Assembly: GCF_050947875.1 (NCBI RefSeq)
Contig: NC_134571.1
Span: 226,930,024-226,994,023 of the forward strand
Direction of reading: 5' to 3'
Length of the DNA: 64,000 bases
Origin: Dermacentor variabilis
Taxonomy: Eukaryota > Arthropoda > Arachnida > Ixodida > Ixodidae
In this document: piece after piece, positions 53,493-64,000 of the stretch
Numbering within the stretch: position 1 is the first letter of the stretch
How the letters are laid out: every line of letters begins with the position of its first letter
Notes under the pieces: generated by a model
The model's input: only the letters and a program-made list of their open reading frames with translations
The model's database searches: none
Told to the model about the DNA's origin: nothing
Position numbers and translations under genes: made by a program

Positions 53493-56400
53493 CACGGCTA
53501 TCGACAGGAAAGAGAGAAGAATGCAGCCCAATACGTCCCCTGGCTTATTTATAGTATTAACAGAAGTTTAAATTTGCACAGGTATGAAAGCATACTGACT
53601 GACAAGTTAGCATTTTTTTTTTTGTCACTTGGTTTTACATCGTAGGTTGACACCGCTGAGAAGGCTTCCTTGCAAGCTCGTGCAGAAAGAGTTGCCTCTA
53701 AGCAGCAAAAGTGAAGAAAGGAGATGAAAAGCCTGCAGCAGTCAAAGTGGCATTTTCAAAAAGAGAGCGCTAAACTGGAATCCGTTCTGAAAAGACAAAG
53801 CGCACACAATATATTTCATTCAGAGAGCAGGTTTCTGTGCTTGATAGTCTTGGTGCTGCAAATCAGTTGTTTTTGCAACAACGAATAGGTAAACAGACAC
53901 GAGAACAAACACCAACAGAGTGCTTGCTTAAGGCGAGATATTTTGCTCTTACTTTAAACTTTACTCTGAACAGGCATACAGGTACACGAGGGAAGTGTTT
54001 GATGCATGTTTGCCACGTCCTTGAACTTTAGGCAATTGGACAATAGCGTTGATGGAAAAGCAGGATTTTCCAAGGAGGGTGTAAGTGCACTGAAGTTGCT
54101 CAAAGAATAGCAAATGAGACCATGAAAATATGTGAAGCCTTGTAGTTGACAAGATGTCCATTAGACAGCAGGTAGTGTGGCAAAAGGGACATCTTGAAAG
54201 CTATATGGACATTAGCACAGGAGCCAAAGGTGACTGCTTGCCACAGGCAAAAGCTGCCTTTGTAAGAATGGCTGTATGTATGAGCCACCGTAATTGTTCA
54301 CTGGAGTCCGATCGCATGACCTAAACTCGCCACTCTGATGTGTCTGTGTCTGCTCAGTGTTTTTCAAACCAAGCATAAGAAGTATGGCCACATACAAGTT
54401 GCACAGTGTATTGCACATTTTAAAGGAGAGTCATGCAAGTCATGCAACTACGTCATACCTGCCTTGTTGAGTAGGTGCATGGATCACGTCTAGGGCTCAC
54501 TGTCATCTGGTAGAGAAAAACTGCAAAACTCAAATATGAAACAGTACCGGGTAGCACAGTTCTTTCCTTCTTTCTAACCATGCTATGCACTTCATTCAGT
54601 GGAATTACACCAGAATGGGCTTCTGTGCGAACTGCACATTATATATCTTTTTTAAAGTTTTGTCAAATGGACAGTGTACAGGAACATACACACAGATTGC
54701 CACATATATCTGCTGGGCAAGGCAAACAGCAGAACATTGGCCTGACAGTGACTTGTTTTTTGCCTTGAGAATGATTATGGGTGTGTTGACAAGTTTGGCC
54801 GGACTTGTCCTATGAGCATTATTAATTTTGATGATAAAAATGCATTTTTTGTGCCTCATGGCTGAGAAAACTTACATAATAATAGTTTTATGACAAACAA
54901 TAATGTATTCAAAACAATAATGTATTCACAAAAAAGGTAAAAAAGAAAGGAGCGCCCAGTCAGTCACAAGTTCTTTTTTGCAAATTTTTGCTGAACCTGC
55001 ATTTTGGTTAGCCCCTAAAGAAAGAAGTGCTTTCGCTAGAGTCAAGAATATTAACTAATTACCATATGAAGAATAAAATAATGACAAAAAAGGAAACATT
55101 GAAAAAGATTGGCAAAAGTTCAGATTTTTTGCTTCCACATGTACAAAGAAGATGCCTTAAAATGTTTTCATGCCTGTTGCGATAACAGCCATCAAGTTTG
55201 GGTAAAATACATTTGCCTTTGTCGGAGCTGAAAATTCACAAGTGCTCCATGTTCAGCATGTTTGAACTAGTGCTATGTTAAATATCTTTTTTTTTTTTAA
55301 AAAAGAAAAGCCTTCTTTAATTTTTCAAAATTACGTTTACTGACATAATTACACAATCTGGAAAACATGTTCTTGTATTTGTTTGCTAGTGCATTTACAA
55401 AGCAAGTAGTGCGACTGAATAAATGCCACCACTGCTGATACATATAGTGTTTGTAGATGCTTGATGCAGGTTCTTTTCCTTTAAGACACCAGAACACTCC
55501 ACGATGGCTCGAAGATTGCCTAAACAGAAAATTTATGATTGAGAGCTTTTGGAACATTCCTGGACAGGGGTCGCAAAACAGTGCATGGGTGCAGTGAGAG
55601 AAGAATGGTGGGGCATTGTCACATGGTTTTAGAGGGCCTGCTCCTGATATCAAGCAATATCTTTTGCAGATATCTTTTGCATGTGGAGAGCATCCAAGAA
55701 CAGTTTACTCTACTGAATGCAGAGCTGAATGAGAGAGAGTGTGCAGTGGAACTTGTAACACTGAAGTGAACTAAAAACACACTAATGGAAATGAGATTTC
55801 ATCTGCCCAGTGCCTGTTATAAAGACTTGGCCATGCTCCACCAGAAGTTCATCTATTTGTTTGTGAAATAAATTTTTTTTCTTGCAGAACTAAGATTCTT
55901 TTCGTTGTCCTGAACACTAGGGTGGTAAAATACACTTTTTCAAATCAAAATTAAAAATTATCCCCATACATGGCTGGCTTAAGTTATCTGAACACACCTT
56001 TATGCAATACATAAATAAGTCACACAGATAGACACCTTTAATGCTGTGTTGCAAAAGTAAAATAGTAGCCTCAGATTAGGCTACACCTTTTAATTCTTAA
56101 TATCCTTTAAATACAGGTGCACTTTTCAGCAGCAATCGGAAAAGTAACGGGAGACAGAGACCAGGACAATGTGCGCTACCATTGAACAGGTGCAGCACGG
56201 TAAAAAAACAAGTGTTTTTGCAATAAGGCTTCTGTCTTGATGCCATACACTAGGCCATGCCATAGGTTTGGGCAAGAAGTGGTGCCTCTCTGCCCATTTC
56301 CTCCCGCGTCGAGATCCAGCAGGCAGCAAGATAATTGCGTAATACACCTGTATTCTGGTTTCCCTGTCACTCTCGCAATGCGTTCTGCCCTTGCCCAGAC

Positions 56401-57769
56401 TTTAGAGTGAAGGAAAGTATCTCTCTCTGTGGAAGAGACACTGGCTCCCTGACTTTGGCCATGACTGGATTCAATGAATACTTGCCACAACCTATGAGTG
56501 ACCTCATTGCCCGACTATCGCAAACAAGGCAAGGCTATTTACTATGTTTTTAGAAAGTGAACCTTCTCTGTGCAAGTGCTACTTATTGCTCTCCAGAATA
56601 AATAACGTTGTAGCTGGCGCCGCTGGTTACCCGATTTGTCAAAACCCAACGTAGCTACGATTACCTGCAGTACGGGTTGCGGAGTACTAGGGAATGCGGG
56701 TGTGTGGCTAGATCAGGAGCTTGCCTTCAGCCCTCTGTTCTTTCAGCCCTGTTCAGAGATGGGTAAGATTTTGTTTATTGACAGTGGCGTACAGATTCAA
56801 GTTCGAATTTGTTCACTTCGTAGTACTCACTGCTTGCCCTTCCTTCGTTTGTGTGTGAGTGGATGCATGTGCATGTTTTCCCTTTCTCTCGTGTTTTGAT
56901 CTCTTGGTAATAAACATGCCAACAACTTATCAATGGCATGCCAAGTCTGCTCGGCTAACTTCTCCACCTACCATTACAATTTCTCGCGAGTTTAGACATA
57001 TACTGACATACTGGTTGATGTGTATGGTTTGCTTGCGATAAATTTTTAAAATTTTCACCTTTGCAATAGTCAGTAAGGCTCTGGAACAAGCTGCCCAACA
57101 CAATGGTCGAGGATTTTAATGAAGCTGCAAGGGCTCTTGATTGTTGCAAAACAGTGTGTTGTATTTTTTTATGACCTTTTCTTTTTGCTGAATTTTTTGT
57201 CGCATTTCACTAATTAGTAATAATATTAGAATAGCCTGTTACAACACTTACACATACATTAAGCCTCTTGTTTTCTTCCATTCTTTTGTTTTCAATACCA
57301 TGTTATTTGCTTCACATTAGTTAACATTAAACATGGAATTAAATACATTCTCAGAACATGCAAGTTCTGTGCACATTGGGTGAGCTGTGGAGTGTGAATA
57401 GTGCAAAGTGCAGTGCATGTTACGAGAGAATTGCCCTAGGCTAGTGGTATGGCGTAAGGCAGCACCAAGATTCTTAGGAATTCAGCGCACTGGAACCAAA
57501 ATGCAAAATATACCTTTTCGTTCACTATTGTACTTAGTGTGCAATGAAAGACTATCATTAAAATGTACAGAAGAAATTTTTCACCTGATCACAGGACAGA
57601 AAACCAGTGATTCCCTTATTTCGCAGAAAAAAAAACATGATTCTCATCTCTTTATATAAAAAGTGGGGACAATCAAAACAATCCATGGCACACAATGCAA
57701 CATAGCTCCATCTCTTCTTCAATCATTTCAAAATTAAATTAGGGGATTTGAAATCCTGCAAATGCCCAG
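53493..57769. other. Unassigned DNA with one candidate terminal exon
   Basis: A/T-rich DNA. A possible exon begins after TCGTAG at 53,646 (VDTAEKASLQARAERVASKQ, frame broken soon after). Poly(T) runs are near 53,612 and 55,288. Apart from 55,669-55,767 nothing gene-like is supported. Confidence 0.35.
55669..55767 (+). CDS. Candidate terminal exon, coiled-coil-like (unrecognised)
   Basis: After an acceptor (ATCTTTTGCAG, ending 55,668) the plus strand reads YLLHVESIQEQFTLLNAELN, then ERECAVELVTLK-stop, a heptad-like Leu/Glu-rich sequence of 32 residues. An AATAAA signal follows at 55,866 about 100 bp after the stop, as for a last exon with a short 3' UTR. No family recognised and no convincing upstream exon could be linked, so this may be chance. 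Confidence 0.25.
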
Positions 57770-57925
57770 TGGAATGCCATAATGGGTGACTACGGATTAA
57801 TTTTGCCCATCTGAGGTTTAACATGCACCCAAAGCATGTTATTCAAGCATGTTTGCATTCCATCCCCTGCAGCTACCATGGCCATAATCGAAGCTGCAAC
57901 CTCGTAGCCAGCAGAACCATTGGAC
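57770..57925 (-). repeat. tRNA-derived SINE, degraded copy
   Basis: GACTACGGATTAATTTTGCC, GGTTTAACATGCACCCAAAG, GCATTCCATCCCC and ACCATGGCCATAATCGAAGC follow the SINE body in order. The B-box and head are barely recognisable. Same orientation as the other copies. Confidence 0.5.
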
Positions 57926-59454
57926 GTTCACTAAGCCACTAGAACGGGTCCCAAAATGTATACCTTGACCTATGCCCATGAGCAAGAAGTATATGGACCA
58001 GGGATCGTGCAATAAACTCAATTTTCTCATGTGCCTGTAAATGGAACTTGAAATTTGGGAAGCTAATCCCACAGGTGAAAAACTTTTTTGGAATTAATAT
58101 ATCTATATAGATAAATACAAGGTTGCTAGAGACTGATAGAAAGCTGGCAGAAAAATGTGTGTTAGAACTATTAAGCACATTCTAACAATGTCTTGTTTCA
58201 CTCTCAGTTAATGCATGATGAGCATGTTGAAAATGCAATTAAGTATTTACATCTGAAGCTTCAAATCACCAGAAATCATCTGAGTTAGAAATATGAATCA
58301 CATGGGGAAAAAAGAAACAAATTGTGCCCTACAATTCAGCCCATTGCAAATGGCTTAATGAAGAGATTGTGCAGTTGTGCCATAGCAACAATCTCGCCAA
58401 AATGCATTAACAAATGATTCAAACTAGGGGTGGAGGAGACTGAATGCCCGGTCACTTTCGGAAAGGCGCAGTATATTTTTTTACATTTGTTTTGAACATT
58501 CACGCAAAAGTTTAACATGTTGAAGGTTCCAGTTTTACGGGGAATGATGAGACATGATAGCCTCTTCATTGCATAGCCATCAACAGTCTTGTACAGGATC
58601 ATTCATGGTAGATGCTGCATCCAACATTAGCTTTAATGATAGAGTACATAGAACACAAACGGAGCCACTAGCATGACTATCTCAAAGTGCGGCACATCAG
58701 CATGCTGCATCAGCACCCCACCTTTTCTTTCATTGGTGGCGGAGGGCTCTCCTGGATCAGGAGCAAATGATGTATGATGCACGCTTCCTCCTTTCCCCTC
58801 CAGCCATGCTGAATCTGTGCTCCCATCCCCATGACACACTTTCTCCTGTCCCATCAGATGCCTCCTCAGTTCGTAACTGCATCATCCTCCTCTCCAGTTT
58901 TTCCCCTTTCTTGCTGTACACAAGGTGACAGATGCGTTTTCCTTCTCATGAGCCCTCTAATGCTAAGACATCACAAAAAAAAAAGAAGAACAGAAAGCCA
59001 TAATATCTATGCAGCTGCCAAAATTAAAAGTAATATGTCGTACATTACATGGAAGGCAAGCCATGTTGTACAAGATCCTGCTTTTGTGCAGCAAACACTG
59101 TTGGGCAAAGCTGGAAACAGCTGGCTGTGTGAACATAAAAATGCAAGGTGCATGATAGAAGAGCATTTGATCTCAGTAATTTATGCAGTAATGGCAAGAG
59201 GACAACAAGGGAAATGATTCAGGTAGCCCAGATGGCGCAATAAGACAATGTGTAAGTATGCCATCAATTGTTCTCACTATAAAAGAAATGTGAATATGAC
59301 ATCGGTCTTTAATAGGACAAAGAATCAGTGGTTCCATGTAGCATGACTTAGGGACAAAGTTGCTTCTGTACATTTTGGTGGTACACTGCACAGTAGTTAT
59401 ATAACTGTTCCTTCTGCGAATTATACATAAAATTAGAAAAAAAAAATTCAGTTG
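57926..59454. other. Unassigned DNA
   Basis: No conserved frame or repeat structure. Pyrimidine-rich around 58,780-58,910. Confidence 0.4.
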
Positions 59455-59679
59455 CGCTGTTTTACGTGCCAAAACCACAATGTGATTATGAGGCATGTTG
59501 TAGTGGGGAACTCTGGAAATTTGGAGCACCTGGGATTCTTTAAGATGCACCTAAATCTAAGTACACAGGTGTTTTCGCATTTTGCCCCCATGGAAATGTG
59601 GCCGCCGTGGCCAGGATTGAATCCCGCGACCTCATGCTTAGAGCCCAACACCATAGACACTAAGCAACCATGGCGGATA
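59455..59679 (-). repeat. tRNA-derived SINE (Ruka-like), well preserved
   Basis: The minus strand begins ATCCGCCATGGTTGCTTAGT (A box) and has GAGGTCGCGGGATTCAATCC (B box) 40-60 bp later. The body runs to CTCATAATCACATTGTGGTT and GGCACGTAAAACAGC. The best preserved copy in the window. Confidence 0.85.
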
Positions 59680-60021
59680 AATTCAATTAGAAGTCAGGGT
59701 TATCAGTGCTGTTTGTTGCTTACATCTTTTGTTTTATGCTGTATGTACACTGGATTTATGATGCAGATTGTACTTCAAGAGGTTGTGAAATGGTTGTGTG
59801 ACTGGCCCAAGTTTATTATTGCAAGAGTAGAAGGCCCAACATGGTCATAGAGACAAAAATAACGGCTCTTGGCACATATTATACGAGTTGTGAAAGTAGA
59901 GCATATCTTTATAAACTTGATTGAATACACAATAAAGAGAAAACGAATTGACATTTCATATTTTTTTATTTTATGTAATATCCATTGACAATCAGTATTT
60001 TCATAATACAATAATACTATA
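59680..60021. other. Unassigned DNA
   Basis: Short AT-rich stretch; nothing recognised. Confidence 0.4.
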
Positions 60022-60696
60022 CCCACAATATATTATGGGGTGCGCGAGCACGTGGCGCAATGGCCCTCCTCCGCTTCTAGTGGGGGCACCCCTGGTGTCG
60101 AGACTGACGCCTGTGCAAATGCGCATCCCTCCGAGACTGCAAGTGTGCATGTTTCCACGCTTCCTCCTTGCGCCAGCAATATGCGAATGTAGCCACGAGG
60201 TGCCCCTCTTGTGACTGGCACTGTGGCGGCTTTGACGGGCAAAACTTTGTTTATACAACGGAAATTGAGAGTTAATTTTCTTCTCGCCTGTCTCCTTCTA
60301 TAGGGGGCGTTTTCTGGCATGCTCTTCTGTGGGAGAATGCCCCGTTCATAAAAAGAAACAGCAAAGATTGGACACGAAATGGTGCAGCTCAGAAAAAAAA
60401 AATTACCTGTTGGGTTCGCCACCGGGCCGTATGCGTCGGCGGTCATGACTCAACAAAAAGCAGCCGCAGCGGCACGCGCAAGCTCATGCTTCACAAAGTT
60501 TTGCGCCGATTGCAAGAGGGGCACCTCACGGCTACATTCGGATATTGCCGGCGGACAAGGAGGAAATGCAGAAACATGCATGCTTGCAGTCTCGGAGGGA
60601 CGCGCATGCGTGCAGGCTCGATACCATGGGTGCACAACTAGAAGGGCAGAAGGGTCGTTTTCCCACACGCTCGCGCACCCTGTAATATTTTGTGGG
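60022..60696. mobile_element. Long-TIR element, 0.68 kb
   Basis: The left end CCCACAATATATTATGGGGT... and the right end, reverse-complemented CCCACAAAATATTACAGGGT..., remain alignable for about 200-240 bp each (shared inner blocks CCCTCCGAGACTGCAAG, TTCCTCCTTG, GAGGTGCCCCTCTTG, GCAAAACTTTGT). The arms are 80-85% similar by eye. About 230 bp of unique sequence is in the middle. The ORFs on either strand are products of the symmetry. No exact target duplication. Non-autonomous. Confidence 0.8.
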
Positions 60697-63165
60697 CGAG
60701 TGTACATACTAGACATGTCTGTAGTGCTTATTTTTGAAATGTGATCTTTTGGGATGTATAATACATATAATATGCATCTTAGCTTTGTTGCGCATTAAGA
60801 GGAATTTATTTTATATATACTATACAATTATCTGAAAAGATGAATGTTTCTTTAGATTTCACACATTTCTTTTGCTACATTGTAAATGTATATCCTAATA
60901 GATTAGTGTTTCGTATGTTACACGTTTGGCAATAGGAGACTTACTGCTTCCATGCGAGGGCCTTCAGGCACATTAAAGCTGTATGTTGCAGCTTTTCGCC
61001 AGCTAGAGGCAGCTATTTCAAGTCACTGCCTCTAGACCCTTTATGCCAACCGCCATTTTGGCAAGGCTGTGTGATGTCGGGGCATAAGGCTGCATCGATG
61101 GATTTCAAGACCAGATAGCAGCCTTCCTTCACACACTCTGGCACCAAAAAGGGCAGCACAGGTGTCAGTGTTACTCGTGCTACAATTCCTTCACTTGTGC
61201 TATAAATAGCAGCAGCAAACTGCCGAGAGACGCACATGCAAAAGCAAAACAATGCATGAGGGCCATAACGTATTTCCCAGCTCCTGAAATCAGTTCCAGT
61301 GTTTGCAGTAGACAAAAGCATGGCCTTCAAGATCAGATTACCAGTGGGAACAGTTTCCGAGGGTGCCAATTCATTTCATCAAGACTCAGTGTTGCCACAC
61401 TGCTTTTGATTCAAGTGTGAGAAAAAAAAAAATAAAGTGAACATTTTCTAACACATTGAATGCAGTCAAATTTTCTTTCTGTTATGCTTTCCTTTTATTT
61501 GAAAGCAAAAAAAAATCTAAGAAAACAAGAAGCAAAACAGAAAGAAAAATATCTCAGTATAGGGCGAGCATCATTACAGTGTTGTCAAACCAGATGTGCA
61601 CGCCTGTGAGGGTGATGATTGGCCAAGTGTGTGCACTATACATTCAGTGATGCTACAGGCATGCACTCTGCTGTTTGCGTTTCATTTGACGCTGATAGTA
61701 CATCCACACAATGTAGCCACAGGGACAAGTGAGCAGTCAGGTGAAGCTTTTTGAGATCATGTTTCGTTGGATCATGCAGATAAAATGCATTAATTAATCA
61801 TATGCCATGGAAGATAGAAGCACAAGTATACAAATTACTGTGCATGACAGGAGTGGCTGCAAAGATGTATAAGGCTCAGACAAAAGGCTGGACAGCAGAC
61901 AAGGGACGATGATATTTAACTAATTTCACCAGGAAAAATGACTTCGAAGTTTGTGCATTAAGTACGAAGAAAATCTGAGGACACCTAAGCACTTACGAGT
62001 TGTGAATACTTTAATGTCCAACTGAACGCCACTGAGCAGTCCGAGTTATGAACTCCTCGCGGGGAAGTGGGCACGTTAAGACACTTGGCACATATTGATT
62101 TAGCCTTACCGAGGCACGGTTAGAATGCACGCAAGAGCTGGAGCAGACAAGGAACAGTTGGTAACACAGGTTTGCGAGAGGGAAGGTGATGTGTTGTCGT
62201 AGCAATGCACTCTTCCCTCGCAAAGTAGCGCGGCAGCAGATGTTCCCCTTCACTCGCTTTCCTCTGCTGAGACACGAGCCAGCAAGTGCAAGCTAGTGTC
62301 ATGAACACACCTTGTGCGCTCACATGGCGTCACAGTCAATGGGAAATTAGGCACCGTTCTGCTGCTACAGATTCTGCCGGCTTTTTCAGTGAAGGAACCA
62401 TTTAACACTCGTATAAAAAAAATCCTGTCACTGACCACATAATAAACAGCAATAAAGAAATTCCATTAAAAGTATTGCATCAAACCAGCTCGGAGCACAA
62501 AAGATTGACCAAAACTGTCAGGCTTGGCTGCTGAAAATTAATGTCTTGTAGCAAGGTTTAACGAGCACAAATGATATGCAAGAATACTCAGAATGATGCG
62601 AATGCTCAGATGCTGAGCTCTGCTCTTGTGCAGGAGCTTGGCAATGCAGCTGGAATAAATGCCAGTCTTCTGACTACTACTCTGGTTTCATGAAAAGTAG
62701 GTTATATTGGCAAGAGTATAGGACAACATCATTGCAGTACACTTTTACTTCACTGTGAGTACACTTTTACTTCACTGTGTCAGATCAACAAGTCAACAGA
62801 CGTCTGAAGTGGTTCAACCACAATTCACAGCTGGAGAACAGGATAGCAACCATAGAATTTGGCTTTTGGCGAGATGATTAGACAACAGGCAAAGGAGAGT
62901 GGACAAAAATTGGAGGTGAAAGCTGTTCTGTTTGACTGTGACGAGGTGTATTGGAGTCGTCAAGCAACAGGCAATAGCGATGGTGCTTCCTAACGTGCCG
63001 ATATTGTTCTGGCTTCAAGGCACATAATGGTGATTATTGCATTTTATAGTGTCCCATTCTTCTTTAGATGACAAAGTATTTAAATTTGTGTATTGGTTAC
63101 ATTTGCAGTGACGTCCAAAATCTAGATTTGTACTGGGCAAAGACAATACTTAAAAATTAAGCTCA
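60697..63165. other. Unassigned DNA
   Basis: A minus-strand frame at 61,013-61,369 (118 codons, starts MAPSETVPTGNLILKAMLLS) is the longest; it has no domain I recognise and no splice context. A 22-bp tandem doublet lies at 62,736. Otherwise nothing supported. Confidence 0.35.
62736..62779 (+). repeat. 22-bp tandem duplication
   Basis: AGTACACTTTTACTTCACTGTG twice in succession, identical (62,736-62,757 and 62,758-62,779). Confidence 0.95.
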
Positions 63166-63384
63166 GTGGTTTTACATGCCAAAATCACTAAATGGTGATG
63201 AGGGATGCAATAGTGAGAAACTCTGGATTAATTCTGAGCACCTGGGTTTAATGTGCACCCAATGCATGGCGCGCAGCATTTTTTGCATTTTGCCCCGATC
63301 GAAATGTGGCCGCAGGGGCTTGGATTTGATCCCACGGCCTTGGGCTTCACAGCCAACACCAAAGCCACAGCACCAGTAACATTA
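63166..63384 (-). repeat. tRNA-derived SINE (Ruka-like)
   Basis: TTTTACATGCCAAAATCACT, GATTAATTCTGAGCACCTGG, CGATCGAAATGTGGCCGC and the B-box complement GGATTTGATCCCACGGCC in the standard order; head end near 63,384. Same orientation as the other copies. Confidence 0.75.
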
Positions 63385-64000
63385 AAACAAAGCAGTGATT
63401 TGATAAAGCGTGTAAGAGCACAACAGTTTTTAAGCATTGCTTCATGCTAAGGTCTAAGTCATAAGCTCAGTACTGTCACACAACAGCCACATTAACGAGA
63501 TGAACAATGGGGATAAAATGCCAAATTAAGCTGCAAAATTATGAAGCAAAAGCCTTTGAAGCTGTGAAGTTCTTTAGAAACTTGGAAGGTGTGGACATTT
63601 GGACATGCAAAGGATGCAGTCTTTGGAAACAACTTGCCAAGTTAATTAGTTGTTTTTTACCAAAGGAATATTTCATCACAAAGCAAATAGCTATAATTTC
63701 AATATGCTCCAAGATTGAATGCCCTATGATAAAGATTTCTATTGCATTTCTAGCAAGTTATATGGAGCAACCAAAGGTAAGAGACATTTGATGCTAGTGT
63801 CCAATAAATTTCAGTGTTCAATAAATTTCAGTTATTAGAAAGCACTCGTCCTGTGCCCTTCTGTGTGTCTTCCATTATTTCCGCACTGATTAGTAAGTAT
63901 GACGCTAGTGACTGCAATAGAATATGTGAAGGCCGAGAAAATAGCAATGGCAATGAAGAGCTATTGCTTGAACAACAACGACAAAAAAAAGCTTAGGTGT
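63385..64000. other. Unassigned DNA at right edge
   Basis: AT-rich; the 94-codon ORF at 63,507 has no recognisable motif. A small doublet AATAAATTTCAGT(G/T)TTC is near 63,805-63,835. Confidence 0.35.

Noticed and set aside
60033..60744. Paired ORFs of 137 and 121 codons
   Set aside because: Both derive from the inverted arms of the long-TIR element.
61013..61369. 118-codon minus-strand ORF
   Set aside because: Looks protein-like in composition but has no motif, no splice sites and no supporting neighbour.
1..64000. CRISPR arrays, bacterial operons or rRNA
   Set aside because: No regularly spaced repeats, Shine-Dalgarno-led gene strings or rRNA sequence seen; content is eukaryotic.

Overview
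This is eukaryotic, transposon-dense, intron-bearing DNA that most resembles a hard tick (Ixodidae) or a close arachnid relative. The clues are RTE/BovB-like and CR1/Jockey-like LINEs, tRNA-derived SINEs of the kind described in ticks (Ruka-like), DD34D mariners, piggyBac elements and a C2H2/Mutator-type gene family that I associate with arachnids. That identification is inference from family resemblance. No prokaryotic operon, rRNA gene, intact tRNA gene or CRISPR array was seen.

The one host-type gene I can support lies on the minus strand from 17,418 leftwards past the window edge. It has three exons. 17,193-17,418 holds the start codon and two C2H2 zinc fingers, 11,469-11,609 holds a W/K-rich and Cys-His block, and 1,885-2,061 holds a C/H-rich DNA-binding-like block. 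All junctions seen are phase 1 and the reading frame is continuous. Its introns contain an LTR, a CR1/Jockey-type LINE interrupted by a terminal-inverted-repeat (TIR) transposon that itself carries an I-type LINE end, and a 3.37-kb near-perfect palindrome (12,354-15,727) whose left arm carries a 237-bp TTA-flanked MITE.

Region 17.9-38.1 kb is dominated by a 3.06-kb inverted duplication (17,926-20,983 and 30,827-33,890). Each arm is a SINE remnant, tandem-repeat DNA and a 5'-truncated RTE retrotransposon 3' end. The 9.84-kb spacer carries a piggyBac relic, a mariner with a MITE inside it, TA microsatellites and a THAP-domain fragment. Directly to the right of the second arm lies a third RTE copy, split by a Mutator-like transposase segment and by a TTAA-flanked piggyBac-type MITE.

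Region 38.3-44.3 kb holds a second CR1/Jockey LINE split by a mariner, then a 3.3-kb piggyBac element with TIRs, two catalytic Asp regions, a cysteine-rich C-terminus and disabling lesions. From 44 to 64 kb the density falls. This part has SINE copies all in one orientation, a 0.52-kb TIR element, a foldback of tRNA-like sequence, a second TTAA-flanked piggyBac relic (52,559-53,488), a 0.68-kb long-TIR element and long stretches without recognisable genes. Weak candidate exons on the plus strand between 49.1 and 55.8 kb could belong to an unrecognised gene.

The genes do not form a pathway. The main content is a layered record of transposition in which several insertions can be dated relative to each other because uninterrupted copies of the target are also present in the window.
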